Assembly (NCBI GenBank): GCA_028554755.1
Contig: JAPTOF010000008.1
Span: forward strand, 14,303,001-14,367,000
Length of the DNA stretch: 64,000 bases
DNA from: Cordia subcordata
Lineage: Eukaryota; Streptophyta; Magnoliopsida; Boraginales; Cordiaceae
Direction of reading: 5' to 3'
Shown here: one piece after another, positions 1 to 9,501 of the stretch
How the letters are laid out: each line of letters starts with the position of its first letter
Position numbering within the stretch: the stretch's first letter is position 1
Made by a program: the position numbers and the translations under genes
Notes under the pieces: generated by a model
Database searches by the model: none
Seen by the model: only the letters and a program-made list of their open reading frames with translations
What the model was told of the DNA's origin: nothing

Positions 1-36
1 TCTTTAAAATATCTTGGAAAATCTTATGAAAACTCT

Positions 37-1235
37 ATGCTTGTTAGGAAACTTTTGAGAAGTCTATCATTGTCATGGCAACCAAAGATGATGGCAATCA
101 AAGAAGCCAAGGACCTCAACAAGCTACCATTAAGTGAACTTGTCGGCTTGCTTATGACTCTTGAGTTGGAACTCAAAGAACTTGAGGAACAACTAAAGAC
201 TACAAAGACCATCGCACTCAAAGCCACCTACAAGATGATTCAACAAGTAAAAGTGAAAAAGAAGATGTTGAGGAGATTGCTATGCTCTCTAAATTCAAGA
301 GGAGCGTGAGAAAGGAAAGATTCAACTCAAAAAGAGGACTAAAAAGAGTTATAAGTAAAGATGAATCTAGTAAAGAACTAATATGTTTTAAATGCAAGAT
401 ATCAAGTCATGTCAAAACAAAATGCCCATTGAGGAAGAAGAACAAAAAGAGGTTCAAGAAGAAAGAATAAAAGGCAAGTTGAAGTGGATCAGAGTTAAGT
501 GATGAAGAAAAGGACTCCATTAAGGAAGAAGTGGCCAACCTTTGTCTTATGGCAAGAGAAGATGATAAGGTAAGTCCCAATTATGCGTCTTGTGACGAAG
601 ATAAATGTTCATATGAAGAACTAGAAGAAATGTACAATGAAATGCTTGTTGAATTCAAGTTGTAAATAAAAACAAAAGCTCAAAAAGAATATTTCTACTC
701 TTGAGTACAAGTTACATGACTCTTCTATCAAAAATGAGAATTTGAGAAAGGATTTGGAAATGAAGAAAACAAACATTGATTTACAAAATGAAAATGAAGA
801 ATTGAAAAAAAAAAGTGAAGGATTTAAGAGATGAAGTTGTTTTATAATTTACAAATGGAACCAAAATTTTGAATGCTTTACTTGGAAAACAAAGGTGTAT
901 TTTGACAAACTGGTATTGGCTATGATGCTTTAAAGAAACAAAAATTTTACATGAAATTCTTTGAAAACAAAGCAAATTTTTCACAAACTAGCACTTCAAA
1001 AGTGCAAAATGAGTTCCAAAATAAACATGATCATTACAAAAGGCATTTTTTAAAGGCATCGTCTACTAGTGCACCTAAAGTTTCTTGTAACTATTGTTGT
1101 AGAAATGGTCATGCTTCTCATAAATTTTTCATTAGAAAATGTGATGAAGAGAAATATAATGTTATGTGGTTCCCGAATAGAACTAAAGCTAATGTTCAAG
1201 GACCCAATAAGCCTTGGGTACCAAATCATGTTTGA
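37..1235 (+). pseudogene. gag pseudogene of outer copia element
   Basis: The first part (37-309) resembles the retroviral-capsid-like UBN2 region of plant copia gag, with a Leu/Glu-rich stretch. It shifts frame near 282-309 and continues with a zinc knuckle beginning CFKCKISSHVKTKC (CX2CX4HX4C, intact) and a Lys-rich tail. A charged Glu/Lys region follows with further stops around 660-950. A second zinc knuckle, CNYCCRNGHASHKF at about 1084-1125, has its last Cys replaced by Phe. Gag would form the virus-like particle and bind element RNA. At least three frame breaks make it non-functional. The true start lies left of the window. Confidence 0.8.
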
Positions 1236-1275
1236 TTCAATTGTGTAGATTTGTCTTGCATCCTTCGGAGATAAT

Positions 1276-1764
1276 GAAAGTTAGTTCTTGGATAGTGGAT
1301 GCTTAAGGCACATGATGGGTGACAAGTCAAAGTTCATGTCACTTAAGGAGAAGAATGAAGGGTTTGTCACATTCAAGGACAACTCCAAAGGAAGAATCAT
1401 TGACATTGGAGATGTTGGTAACAAATATAAACTATGTATTGAAAATGTGTTACTTGCCCATGGCTTGAAACATAATTTGCTTGGATTAGACAACTATGTG
1501 ATAAACAATTGTTTGTTATCTCAAAGCTTCTTCATATGAAATTATTGATAAATGTGGTAGTGTTGTGTTTGTTGGTATAAGGCATGGTAATGTGTACATA
1601 TTTGACTTTGATTACTTGCATGATCAAAATGTTAAGTGCTTAAGTGTTATGAATGAGAATACTTGGCTTTGGAATAGAAGATTAGAATATGCTAATTTGG
1701 ATTTTATAAATAAACTTGCCTATCTTGAACTTGTAAAAGGTTTGCCTAAAGCCAAATATGTTGG
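1276..1764 (+). pseudogene. Protease and pre-integrase region of outer copia
   Basis: The aspartic protease begins with LDSGCLRHMMGDKSKF, where DSG is the catalytic triad of copia proteases, and ends near a stop at 1539. The GAG-pre-integrase part starts again at 1565 in another frame (WNRRLEYANLDFINK). The coding sequence is cut at 1764 by the solo LTR. The peptide that seems to continue to 1816 is LTR sequence read by chance. The zinc-binding H-H-C-C module of integrase is therefore split between this piece and the segment starting at 3370. Confidence 0.8.
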
Positions 1765-2030
1765 TGATGTGTGTCATTTGTGCATGTTTGCATCTAGTTT
1801 TTGCAAACATATTTAAGGATGTTTAGAGTATAATTGAGTGCACTTAGTATAAAGTTTATGCATATTTGTAATATTTGTACGTAACGTATTTAGGTGCATA
1901 AATACTATACTAAATGTTATATTCCATGTTTTAGGGGTGTTTTGGAAAGGTTCAAGCTTATGCGAGGAAGAAATGAGCTAACGGATGAAGACCAGAAGAA
2001 AAGGAATAAAGAAGAGATCATTCTGATCCA

Positions 2031-2190
2031 GCCGGTCGAGCAAGAAAGAAGAAGGTCGACCGGGCGCTCCAGAGAATAAAAGATTTGAAGCCGGTCGAGT
2101 TCCTCAAGGTCGACCGGCCATTCCAGAGAGCATCATGATTGAAGCCGATCGAGCAAGAAAAAGGAGCTGGTCGACCGGCTAGGTCAACCG
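2031..2190 (+). repeat. Tandem GGTCGACC-containing repeats in the solo LTR
   Basis: Three imperfect units of about 60 bp each pair a GCCGGTCGAG-type box with a palindromic GGTCGACC box (2054, 2108, 2169), followed by TTCCAGAGA-like sequence. A variant GGTCAACC follows at 2182. The core is CpG-rich in an otherwise AT-rich region. Confidence 0.75.
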
Positions 2191-2715
2191 GCTGTGTGCT
2201 GAAGAAATCCATAAAAAGCTCGTTTCAGCTCATTTTCAGGGGAGGAACTTTTATTTCTTAAATCCTAATAAACCCTAACCCTTTACCCACTTCACAAAAC
2301 ACCCTAAACCACCATCTAAACCCCACACCAAGCTAGGATTGAAGCATTAAACAAAGATTTGAAGGATTTGTACGGATTTGGAAGCAAGAATTTAGGGAAG
2401 TTCTTCTTGTTCTTTCTCTATTTCTTGTAAATATGTTGCTAGATTAGGCTAGATTTAGGGTTGATTGTTGTTGTATATTAGATTAGGGCTTTGAATAATG
2501 GATTTGTGTAGATCTTTGGCTCTTAATACATGTTTATTTACATAAATTTATGGCATGATTCAATATGTCTATGTATTGGAATCAAACATGTCTATGTGTT
2601 TGTTAAAATGCCTAAGTGAATATGCATGTGTTATTTGTGCTTCAAATGCTCTTATCTACTTATATGGGTGATGTGATTGTGCTTAATCTCGTGGCTTTGC
2701 TTAGTAGAGTAGGCT

Positions 2716-2976
2716 TTAGCTTTAAATCCAGCTAATAGGTTACACGCTATGCTTAGTCGAGTTTAGGTGCTAGTCCTTGGCTTTAAATCCAGCCAAGCGG
2801 ATAAGTTAACCTAGACTAGAGTATCCCTCACCCACGTTAGTGTTAGTTAATTGAGCCTTAATATCACGTAGTATTTAGGTGCTAGTCCTTGGCTTTAAAT
2901 CCAGCCAAGAGGATAAGTTCTAAGCACGGATTGCGTAGGATAGGAGGAATTGGCCCTTAGCTTTAAATTCAGCTAA
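2716..2976 (+). repeat. Four related hairpins with compensatory stem changes
   Basis: Four inverted repeats share an 8-nt loop TTAAATCC or TTAAATTC. Stems are TTAGCT/AGCTAA (2716-2735), CTTGGCT/AGCCAAG (2776-2797), CTTGGCT/AGCCAAG (2888-2909) and TTAGCT/AGCTAA (2957-2976). The A-T versus G-C difference in the stem occurs on both arms, so pairing is kept. The two central hairpins lie in a near-identical direct repeat of about 46 bp (from 2762 and from 2874). Confidence 0.85.
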
Positions 2977-3374
2977 CGGGTTGAACCACTAGTATTGGTT
3001 AAGAGAGCCCCCGATCAACACAACGGAAATAGAAGTCCCGAGCCTTAGATAGACATCATCTGCTATCATAGCCCAAGTCTTGTTGCAATGCAATCGCCCT
3101 AGGTCCCCTTCTTCTTTATTAGTGTTTCCTTCCTTAGTTTGGTTCCTTTAAGTTCCTCCATAGATTAGTTTTTATTTTGCTTTTTTCGAGCTCCCTTCCA
3201 TCTTAAAGTAAGTACACACACGCACGTAGCTAGTTTAAGGCACCCGAGCACATAGGGACTAAACTAAGGTAGCCTCCCTGTGGATTCGACCCCGCACTTG
3301 CACACACTGTACTACACACGTCTCGTGCACTTGCGGGCTATTTACGCTTGTGCTCAAATAGCGATATCAGTTGG

Positions 3375-3994
3375 AAATAATGTGTATTGTGCATGCAAAC
3401 TTGGAAACAAACTGGGACTCTTTTGAAAGTAAGAAAGTAATTTCAACTACTAGACCCTTTGAATTATTGCATATGGATTTGTTTGGACCAAATAAAGTTA
3501 CTAGTTTGGGTAGAAAATTGTTTGCTCTTTTGATTATTGATGATTTCTCTAGATTTATATGGGTAATCTTTCTTACACACAAAAATGACACACCAATTGA
3601 GTTTACAAAATTTTGCAAACATGTTCAAAATGAAAAAGATTATTTGATTTCAACTATTAGAAGTGATAGATGTACCAAATTTACAAATCAAACTATGAAA
3701 TCCTTTTGTGATGAAAATGGTATCTCACACAATTTTTCGACATCAAAAGCACGACAAAAAAATGGAGTTGTTGAAAGGAAAAATAGATCTTTACAAGAAA
3801 TGGCTAGAACAATGCTGATTGAAAATTATTTTCCAAGTTATTTTTGGGCCAAGGCCATAAACATTGCATGCTATGTGATTAATCGTTGTATTAGTCAAAA
3901 AGCTCTTGACAAAGCCCCTTATGAACTTTGGAAAAGGAGAAAACCAAATATTTCTTATTTGAAAACTTTTGGTTGTGCTTGCTTCATTTTGAAT
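3375..3994 (+). pseudogene. Integrase pseudogene of outer copia
   Basis: The segment carries the CX2C half of the zinc finger (CACKLGNK, about 3386-3410), a short frameshift, then an open integrase core. Visible core motifs are HMDLFGPNKVTS (first Asp), RSDRCTKF (second Asp) and NGVVERKNRS (Glu), the D,D,E catalytic set. The segment ends within the ISYLKTFGCACF region, where the inner copia inserted. Downstream coding resumes after the TSD at 9502. The core triad is intact, but the flanking frameshift and insertions make it non-functional. Confidence 0.85.
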
Positions 3995-4341
3995 TGTTGG
4001 GGAAAAACATGCAAACACGAAGAATATGAGAAGAAAATGGATACAAGAGAATTATGAGGTTCGGCCTTAAAGCCTATGTCTACGGGCAGCAGAGAATAAT
4101 TTATTATTGATCACGAATACTACAAGGCTTACTCTAGTTTCTCTCACACCCATAATACTATGTCCTAACCTCTATTTATAATACACAAGTATCCTAATCA
4201 ATACAAGGAAAAGGAAACAGTATACTACAAGAAAAATGACACATATTAATTATGTACTGTAATGGTAATAAGCAAATAAGATAAATGCTAATAAGGAAAT
4301 TTGCTATTCTTGTTGCCTAAGAATACGGGTCACATTCAACA
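3995..4341 (-). repeat. 3' LTR of nested copia (347 bp)
   Basis: It starts TGTTGGGG and ends TTCAACA on the plus strand. On the element's strand a TATA-like TATAAATAG lies mid-LTR (complement of CTATTTATA near 4173). It pairs with 9158-9496. The adjacent interior reads as a purine-rich tract (GGTAGAGATT) on the minus strand, a candidate polypurine tract. Confidence 0.92.
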
Positions 4342-4685
4342 AATCTCTACCTTGGCATGTATTCGCTCCAATCAACACACCATCGTCCCTGTTGCCAACT
4401 GCCTCTAAGGGCTCAATGCTCCACACCGTAAATAGCAACCAAGTCCAAGCAATGCTTGAACTTGCTGACTGGAACCACCTTAGTCATCATATCTGCTGGA
4501 TTCCCATGAGTAGAAATCATGGTCCCTTGTGATACAACATCTCTGATAAAGTGATATTTGATGTCAATGTGTTTAGTCCTCTCATGATACATCTGATTCT
4601 TCGTCAGATGGATTGCATTCTGGCTATCACAAAAGACTATACTTGTATCTTGTTGTAGTCCAAGATCACGAACCAGGCCTTGTGA

Positions 4686-5198
4686 TCACATGGCCTCCTT
4701 CACAGCTTCGGCAATTGCCATGTATTTCGCCTCAGTAGTCGACAATGCCATAGTAAACTGTAATGTCACTTTCCAACTGATAGCACATCCAGAGAGAGTA
4801 AATACGTAACCCGTTAGAGATCTTCTCTTATCAAGGTCACCTGTAAAGTCTGAATCACAATAACCTACCAACCTCGCGCAATCTCTAGTCATTTTGCTAA
4901 ATAGGAAACCTACATTCGCAGTGCCACGCAAATATCTCATTATCCATTTCACCGCTTCCAAGTGTACTTTCCTAGGTGATGCCATATACCTGCTCACAAC
5001 ACTAATTGCATATGAAATGTCAGGACGAGTACACACCATAGCATATATCAAGCTGCCAACAGCACTCGAGTATGGAACACGAGACATATGCTCCACCTCC
5101 TCCTCGGTTTTAGGCGACAAATCTGCAGATAACTTGAAATGAGCAGCAAGTGGCACACTAACAGGCTTAGCTTTATACATCCCGAAACGCTTCAACAT
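4686..5198 (-). pseudogene. RNase H and connection domain of nested copia
   Basis: The translated segment runs from the RT C-terminal connection (RVPYSSAVGSLIYAMVCTRP) to RNase H. Typical copia landmarks are GYCDSDFTGDLDKRRSLTGY, containing the first acidic residues, and ALSTTEAKYMAIAEA, containing the catalytic Glu. The C-terminal tail leading to the PPT continues with a stop at 4686. The domain removes RNA from the RNA:DNA hybrid during reverse transcription. The segment is open for 170 codons but separated from RT by a stop near 5214. Confidence 0.88.
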
Positions 5199-5213
5199 CT
5201 TCTCAATATAACT

Positions 5214-5923
5214 CTATTGAGACAAGAATAGCTTCCCAGCATTTCTATCCCTGCGAATCTCTATGCTAAGAATCTTCTTTGCTGCTCCAAGATCCTTCAT
5301 CTCAAACTCATCACCCAGCAACTTCTTTAATTCGTCGATGGCAGACATGCTTTTACCTGCAATAAGCATATCATCGACATACAAAAACAAGTCCACAAAC
5401 GAACCATCTGGAAGCTTCTTGAGACACACACAACTGTCATAGGCACTCCTTGTGTATCCAACGCCTACCATGAATGTGTTAAATTTCTTGTACCATTGTC
5501 AAGGTGACTGCTTCAACCTATACAAGGACTTCTTCAATTTGCAAACATGGTTCTCCTTACCAGGAACTACATACCCCTCTGGTTGACTCATGTAAATTTG
5601 CTCTTCAAGATCACCATGCAAAAATGTCGTTTTTACATCTAGTTGCTTAAGGTCTAAGTCATGAAGAGCAACCAAGGCAAATAAAACCCTGATGGAACTA
5701 TGCTTCACAACCAGAGAGAACACTTCATTGAAGTCAACACCCTTCCTTTATGTATAGCCTTTTGCCACCAATCACGCCTTGTATCAAGGACCTTCAACCC
5801 ATAGAGTACCTTTCTTTTTCTTGTAAACCCATTTGCAACTGACAACTCGCTGTCCCTTAGGCAATTCAACAAGCTCCCAAGTTTGATTCTTCTGAAGAGA
5901 CTCAATCTCCTCACCCATGGCAC
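5214..5923 (-). pseudogene. Reverse transcriptase of nested copia
   Basis: RT peptides lie in three shifted pieces. 5705-5923 covers the N-terminal RT region (SELSVANGFTRKRK, equivalent to the usual CKWVYKKK). 5499-5723 holds KQLDVKTTFLHGDLEEQIYM with the first catalytic Asp and ends LYRLKQSP. 5214-5471 holds DLFLYVDDMLIAG, the YVDD active site. Stops at about 5499 and 5214 and a frame change near 5710 break the domain. The order relative to integrase on the right and RNase H on the left is normal for copia. Confidence 0.88.
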
Positions 5924-5993
5924 TTACCTACTGAGTAAAATCTTTTTTATATATAGCCTCTTTGTACAAATTTGGCTTATGTCCTTCAATTGT

Positions 5994-6200
5994 TTAGGCA
6001 ACAGTCAAAGCATAAGCAATAAGATCAATGTATCCACACCTTTGAGGCTTTCTAATCTGTCTCCTTTCTCGCCAAGTAGCAATGCTATACTTCTGTTGTT
6101 CAAGTACATTTTGATCATGCACCTCAGTTGATTGAGTCGGCTGAACTGGACTGCTACTACTGCTAGATGGAACATTTGGAACATCAGCAAATACCTTCAC
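5994..6200 (-). pseudogene. Integrase-RT linker of nested copia
   Basis: A Ser-rich and Pro-rich stretch, PNVPSSSSSSPVQPTQSTEV, followed by a basic RERRQIRKPQR segment matches the low-complexity linker between integrase and RT in Tnt1-like polyproteins. It is out of frame with its neighbours. Confidence 0.65.
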
Positions 6201-6220
6201 CTGCTCTTTGACACCGTGGT

Positions 6221-7043
6221 CTAAACTGCTTTCTCCTTTTCTTGGTCTAATAAAGCAGACTCATTGAATGTGACATCCCTGCTGACGAGGAAACCTAGAG
6301 ACTTTGGATCTCTGAACCACAACCTGTAACCTTTCCTCTCGGACTCATAGCCTAGGAATATGTATTTCTTTGCCCTTGACTCCAACTCGTCATCCTTCAC
6401 GTGAGCATATATAGGGCAATCGAACACCCTTAATCGAGAGTAGTCAGCAGGCTTACCGAACCATAACTCAAAAGAAGTTTTCAATTCAATAGCTTTAGAT
6501 GGAGACCTATTCACCAAGTAGCACACCGTATTAATGGCTTCAGCCAAAAAGTCTTGACTCAAGCTAGAATGGGAGAGTATACAACGAGCTCTCTCCACTA
6601 GAGTTCTATTCATGCATTCTGCAACTCCATCCTGTTGTGATGTCCCGACACATGTGCGGTGTCTCACAATGCCATGTTTCTTGCAAAACTCATCAAACTC
6701 TTTATTGCAGTATTCCAACCCATTGTCAGTCCTAAGACGCTTAATTTTTTTTACCAGTATGTTTCTCAATCAATGTCTTTCACTCGAAAAATGTTGGAAA
6801 TGCCTTATCTTTAGTTTTCAAGAAGTATACCCACACCATCTGAGAGTATGCATCAATGAAAGTGATGTAATACCTGGCACCTTTCTTGGAAGGAACTTTA
6901 TTTGGACCCCAAAGATCAGAATGAATGTAATCAAGGGTACCTTTGGTATTCTCCTGTCCCTTGCTGAACTTCACCCTGGTTTGCTTTCCAAAAACACAAT
7001 GCTCGCAGAATTCAAGCTTTCCCCTTCTTTGCCCATAAAGCAA
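6221..7043 (-). pseudogene. Integrase of nested copia
   Basis: The N-terminal zinc-finger end is visible as FCEHCVFGKQTRVKF, then YIHSDLWGPNKVPSKKGARY with the first catalytic Asp (6780-7043). After a frame break near 6775, the core continues with LRTDNGLEYCNKEFDEFCKK (second Asp) and QQDGVAECMNRTLVERAR (Glu). The C-terminal region FLGYESERKGYRLW follows. All three acidic residues are present. The break between the halves and the lost link to RT make it inactive. Integrase would join element cDNA to the host chromosome. Confidence 0.88.
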
Positions 7044-7169
7044 ATCCCTCTTGCTCAGCTAGGTCAGTCCCCTCTAGCTCGTATGGGCCAACCTTTTGTG
7101 CCATAAATACGTGGTGTCATTATCATTCTCTTCGGATGCAACAACTGCAACACCTGTAACCGTACTACC

Positions 7170-7883
7170 TTAAAAAACATATAGGCCGCATGTCAAGTTC
7201 CTTTTCAAGAGCACAATTGCATCTTTGGTCACCTTTAAGACACCATTCTCACTATGGAATTTGTACCCATGAGAATCCAAACACCCAAGAGAAATCAAGT
7301 TTTTCTTCAGCTCTATTACATGCCAACACTCGAGAGATCTTGTAATACCATCAAACATCTTGATATTTGCAATGCCCATTCCTTCCACCTTCAATGAAAA
7401 ATCATTGCCTAGAAAGACTTTCCTTTCTCTTTTGGAATAAGAAGAGAACCAGTCACGCCTAGGACACATATGGAATGTTGCACCAGTATCAAGAATCCAT
7501 TGATTATGCCACTGTGATGCACTCACAGTCAAAACATCCCCAGTACTACTCGAGTTTTCCCCATCACTGTCAGTACTCTCCACCACATTGGCTGAATTCT
7601 CCACCTTTTTCAATTTTGGACATTCTTTCTTAATGTGACCTTTCTCACCACACTCAAAGAATCGTAGCTTTCTTGCTCTTGATTTTGACCTTGACTTGCT
7701 TTTCTTTCTACCTGAAGATCCCCCTCTATTCTCTGATCTCTCTTTACTCACTAAAACCTCCCCATGAACTTCTTCTCTATGTCCCGAAATATGTGTTTGA
7801 AGATCCTTCAATTTTAATGAAGCAATCACATCTTCAAAGGTAATTTTATCCCTCCCATACAACATAGTGTCCACAAAGTTCAT
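7170..7883 (-). pseudogene. gag C-terminus and protease of nested copia
   Basis: The segment contains a Ser/Lys/Arg-rich basic stretch, then a zinc knuckle FFECGEKGHIKKEC in which the first Cys is replaced by Phe. The protease follows as WILDTGATFHMCPRRDW with an intact DTG catalytic motif, ending in the conserved LKKNLISLG and LYVF region. Open for 237 codons, it stops just before the integrase zinc finger. The lost Cys would weaken RNA binding. It overlaps the upstream gag segment by a few bases in another frame. Confidence 0.87.
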
Positions 7884-8362
7884 ATATAAAGGTGGTAAGG
7901 AGCATAATAGATCATAGATTGGTCTCTGTCATCAATTTTAATACCTACATCCTTCAAAGCAATAAAGCAAGAGGTAAACTCATAAAGGTGTTGTTTTAGC
8001 GATATACCTTCTTTCATTCTAAGATGATACAATCGCTTCTTCAAGTAGAGGCGATTTGTGAGAGATTTAGATGCATACAATTCCACCAAAGTATTCCAAG
8101 CCTCAACTACTATCGTCTTCTTAGTAATCTCTAGCAATACTTCATTCCTCACGGACATGTGTATTGCACTTAAGGCTTTCTCTTCGAGTTCTTGTCTCAC
8201 TGCTGGTTCCGTCTTCTCTGAGATCACTTCTTCAATGACTTTCCAAAGTCCTTGCATTGTCATAAATGCCTTGAATCTGATCCTCCATAGACTGAAACTC
8301 ATTTTCTCGTCAAACTTCTCAATTTCAAACTTTCCACCTGTGGAAGGCATCTTCGTTTGCAC
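7880..8362 (-). pseudogene. gag N-terminus of nested copia
   Basis: The open segment starts MQTKMPSTGGKFEIEKFDEK. The inner Met at 8350 may be the real start, because GKFEIEKFDGKNSFSLW-type N-termini are typical of Tnt1-like gag. It includes the WRIRFKAFMTMQGLW motif and the TNRLYLKKRLYHLRMKEG region (UBN2 family). It frameshifts near 7880 into the zinc-knuckle part. Gag builds the particle for reverse transcription. Confidence 0.85.
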
Positions 8363-8433
8363 AAAACTTGCACTTTAGGATTGAATTTGCTCAACAGATT
8401 CAGCATGTCGAAAAAACCTTAGAAACACCCCCG

Positions 8434-8638
8434 GTCAACACGGTCAAAGTCAAACCTATTGATCAAAGTCAACACCATCCCTAAACACGTACTTCAGAGC
8501 AGAATCTAGAAAAACAGGCACGTCAAAAAATATAGGGTAAGGCTCTAGTCAAACCTAGTCAACCCTCAGTCAATGGTCAATGGTCAACGATCAAAGTCAA
8601 ACCCCGATTAACGTGGTCAACATGGTTAAACTAGTCAA
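8434..8638 (-). promoter_or_regulatory. W-box cluster in the leader of nested copia
   Basis: Thirteen GTCAA cores lie in 205 bp of the plus strand (starts 8434, 8443, 8449, 8468, 8522, 8548, 8558, 8569, 8576, 8583, 8596, 8616, 8634). On the element's sense strand twelve of these read TTGACC or TTGACT, the W-box bound by WRKY factors. The cluster sits between the 5' LTR and gag. Defence-responsive activation is known for Tnt1/Tto1-type elements; function here is inferred. Confidence 0.6.
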
Positions 8639-9131
8639 ACTGGCCAGAATTTTTTTTTTTTTGGTTTCTGGACTCAACAGCAAGGCTCCAAAGGAAATAA
8701 ATTTTTTTTTTGGTCTTAAAATAGAAGCTCAACCCAAAAATATTTTCCTTTTACCTTTTGATTCAACTAAGCCCAAACAAAAAAAAGTTTCAAAGCCCAA
8801 CACCCAAGACCCAAAAGACCTAACCAAATCTAGACAAGGCCGCTACCCAGGCCTAATCCAAAGCACCAAACCCAAACCCTAAACCTGCTTTACAAACTTG
8901 AACCAATTCCCAAAAACTAACCTCAAGAGCTCGCGAACTCTATCTTCTTCTCTTGTTCTTCAAAGCCAAACAAGAACCACGACCCGCCGATGTAAGCTTC
9001 CGCTTTAGCCACCAACACTCAACGTAAATAGCACCAGAGCACTCATTGCCGAGCAAAGACCTTTGTTTGGTTTGAACAATTTTGGTTTTACAGTGAGTTT
9101 TGATTTTTCCTTTTTCCCTCAAGTAGCTGAT

Positions 9132-9157
9132 TAATACCTAAGCTCTAGATATCAGTT
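9132..9157 (-). promoter_or_regulatory. Primer-binding site of nested copia, initiator-Met type
   Basis: Directly downstream of the 5' LTR on the minus strand the sequence reads TGATATCTAGAGCTTAGG. This resembles the plant initiator-Met tRNA-complementary PBS TGGTATCAGAGC with one substitution and one inserted base. Confidence 0.7.
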
Positions 9158-9496
9158 TGTTGGGGAAAAACATGCAAACACGAATAATACAAGAGAAAAT
9201 GGACACAAGAAAATTACGTGGTTCAGCCTTAAAGCTTATGTCCACGAGCAGCAGAGAATAATTTATTATTGATTACGAATAATACAAGGCTTACTCTAAT
9301 TTCTCTCATGCCCATAATACTATGTCCTAGCCTTTATTTATAATACACAAGTATTCTACAAGGAAAAGGAAACAATATACTATAAGGAAAAGAACACATA
9401 TCAATTATGTATTGCAATAGTAACAAGCAAATAAGGTAAATGCTAATAAGGAAATTTGCTATTCTTGTTGCCTAAGAATACAGGCCACATTCAACA
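9158..9496 (-). repeat. 5' LTR of nested copia (339 bp)
   Basis: It shares both ends with the left LTR and is followed by the TSD TGAAT at 9497-9501. It lacks an 8-bp segment present in the left copy. A TATA-like TATAAATA lies mid-LTR on the minus strand. Confidence 0.92.
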
Positions 9497-9501
9497 TGAA
9501 T

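Larger units (their letters stand above)
1765..3369 (+). mobile_element. Solo LTR of a Ty3/gypsy element (1605 bp)
   Basis: The segment begins TGATGTGTGTCATTTGTGCA and ends GCGATATCA, so the termini are TGAT...ATCA. It is flanked by a perfect 5-bp duplication GTTGG (1760-1764 and 3370-3374). Removing it rejoins the copia integrase zinc-finger reading frame. The right end has the GGATTCGACCCCG-type sequence common near the 3' end of Athila/Tat-type gypsy LTRs, suggesting plus orientation. There is no internal region, so it is a recombined solo LTR. A TATA-like stretch lies near 2210. It also holds two unusual repeat sets, listed separately. Confidence 0.88.
3995..9496 (-). mobile_element. Complete nested Ty1/copia element, Tnt1/Tork-like, degenerate
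   Basis: Two LTRs (3995-4341 and 9158-9496) begin TGTTGGGGAAAAACATGC and end CATTCAACA. They bound a minus-strand gag-protease-integrase-RT-RNase H interior. A perfect TSD TGAAT flanks it (3990-3994, 9497-9501). By my count the LTRs differ at about 30 substitutions plus one 8-bp indel, roughly 9%, so insertion is not recent. An initiator-Met-like PBS lies next to the right (5') LTR and a purine-rich PPT-like tract next to the left one. Several frameshifts in pol make it non-autonomous. Confidence 0.93.

Noticed and set aside
1760..1816. Continuation of the copia pre-integrase reading frame through CHLCMFASSFCKH
   Set aside because: This is the first 52 bp of the solo LTR; the TSD GTTGG and the TGAT...ATCA ends place the boundary at 1764/1765.
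1776..3393. Shared TTGTGCATG on both sides, first read as a 9-bp Mutator-type duplication
   Set aside because: No inverted repeats sit inside it, and the 5-bp GTTGG duplication with TG/CA ends explains the joint better.
5883..6131. 82-codon plus-strand open frame
   Set aside because: Antisense to the integrase-RT linker of the nested copia; no protein features of its own.
6612..7106. 164-codon plus-strand open frame
   Set aside because: Antisense of integrase in the nested copia.
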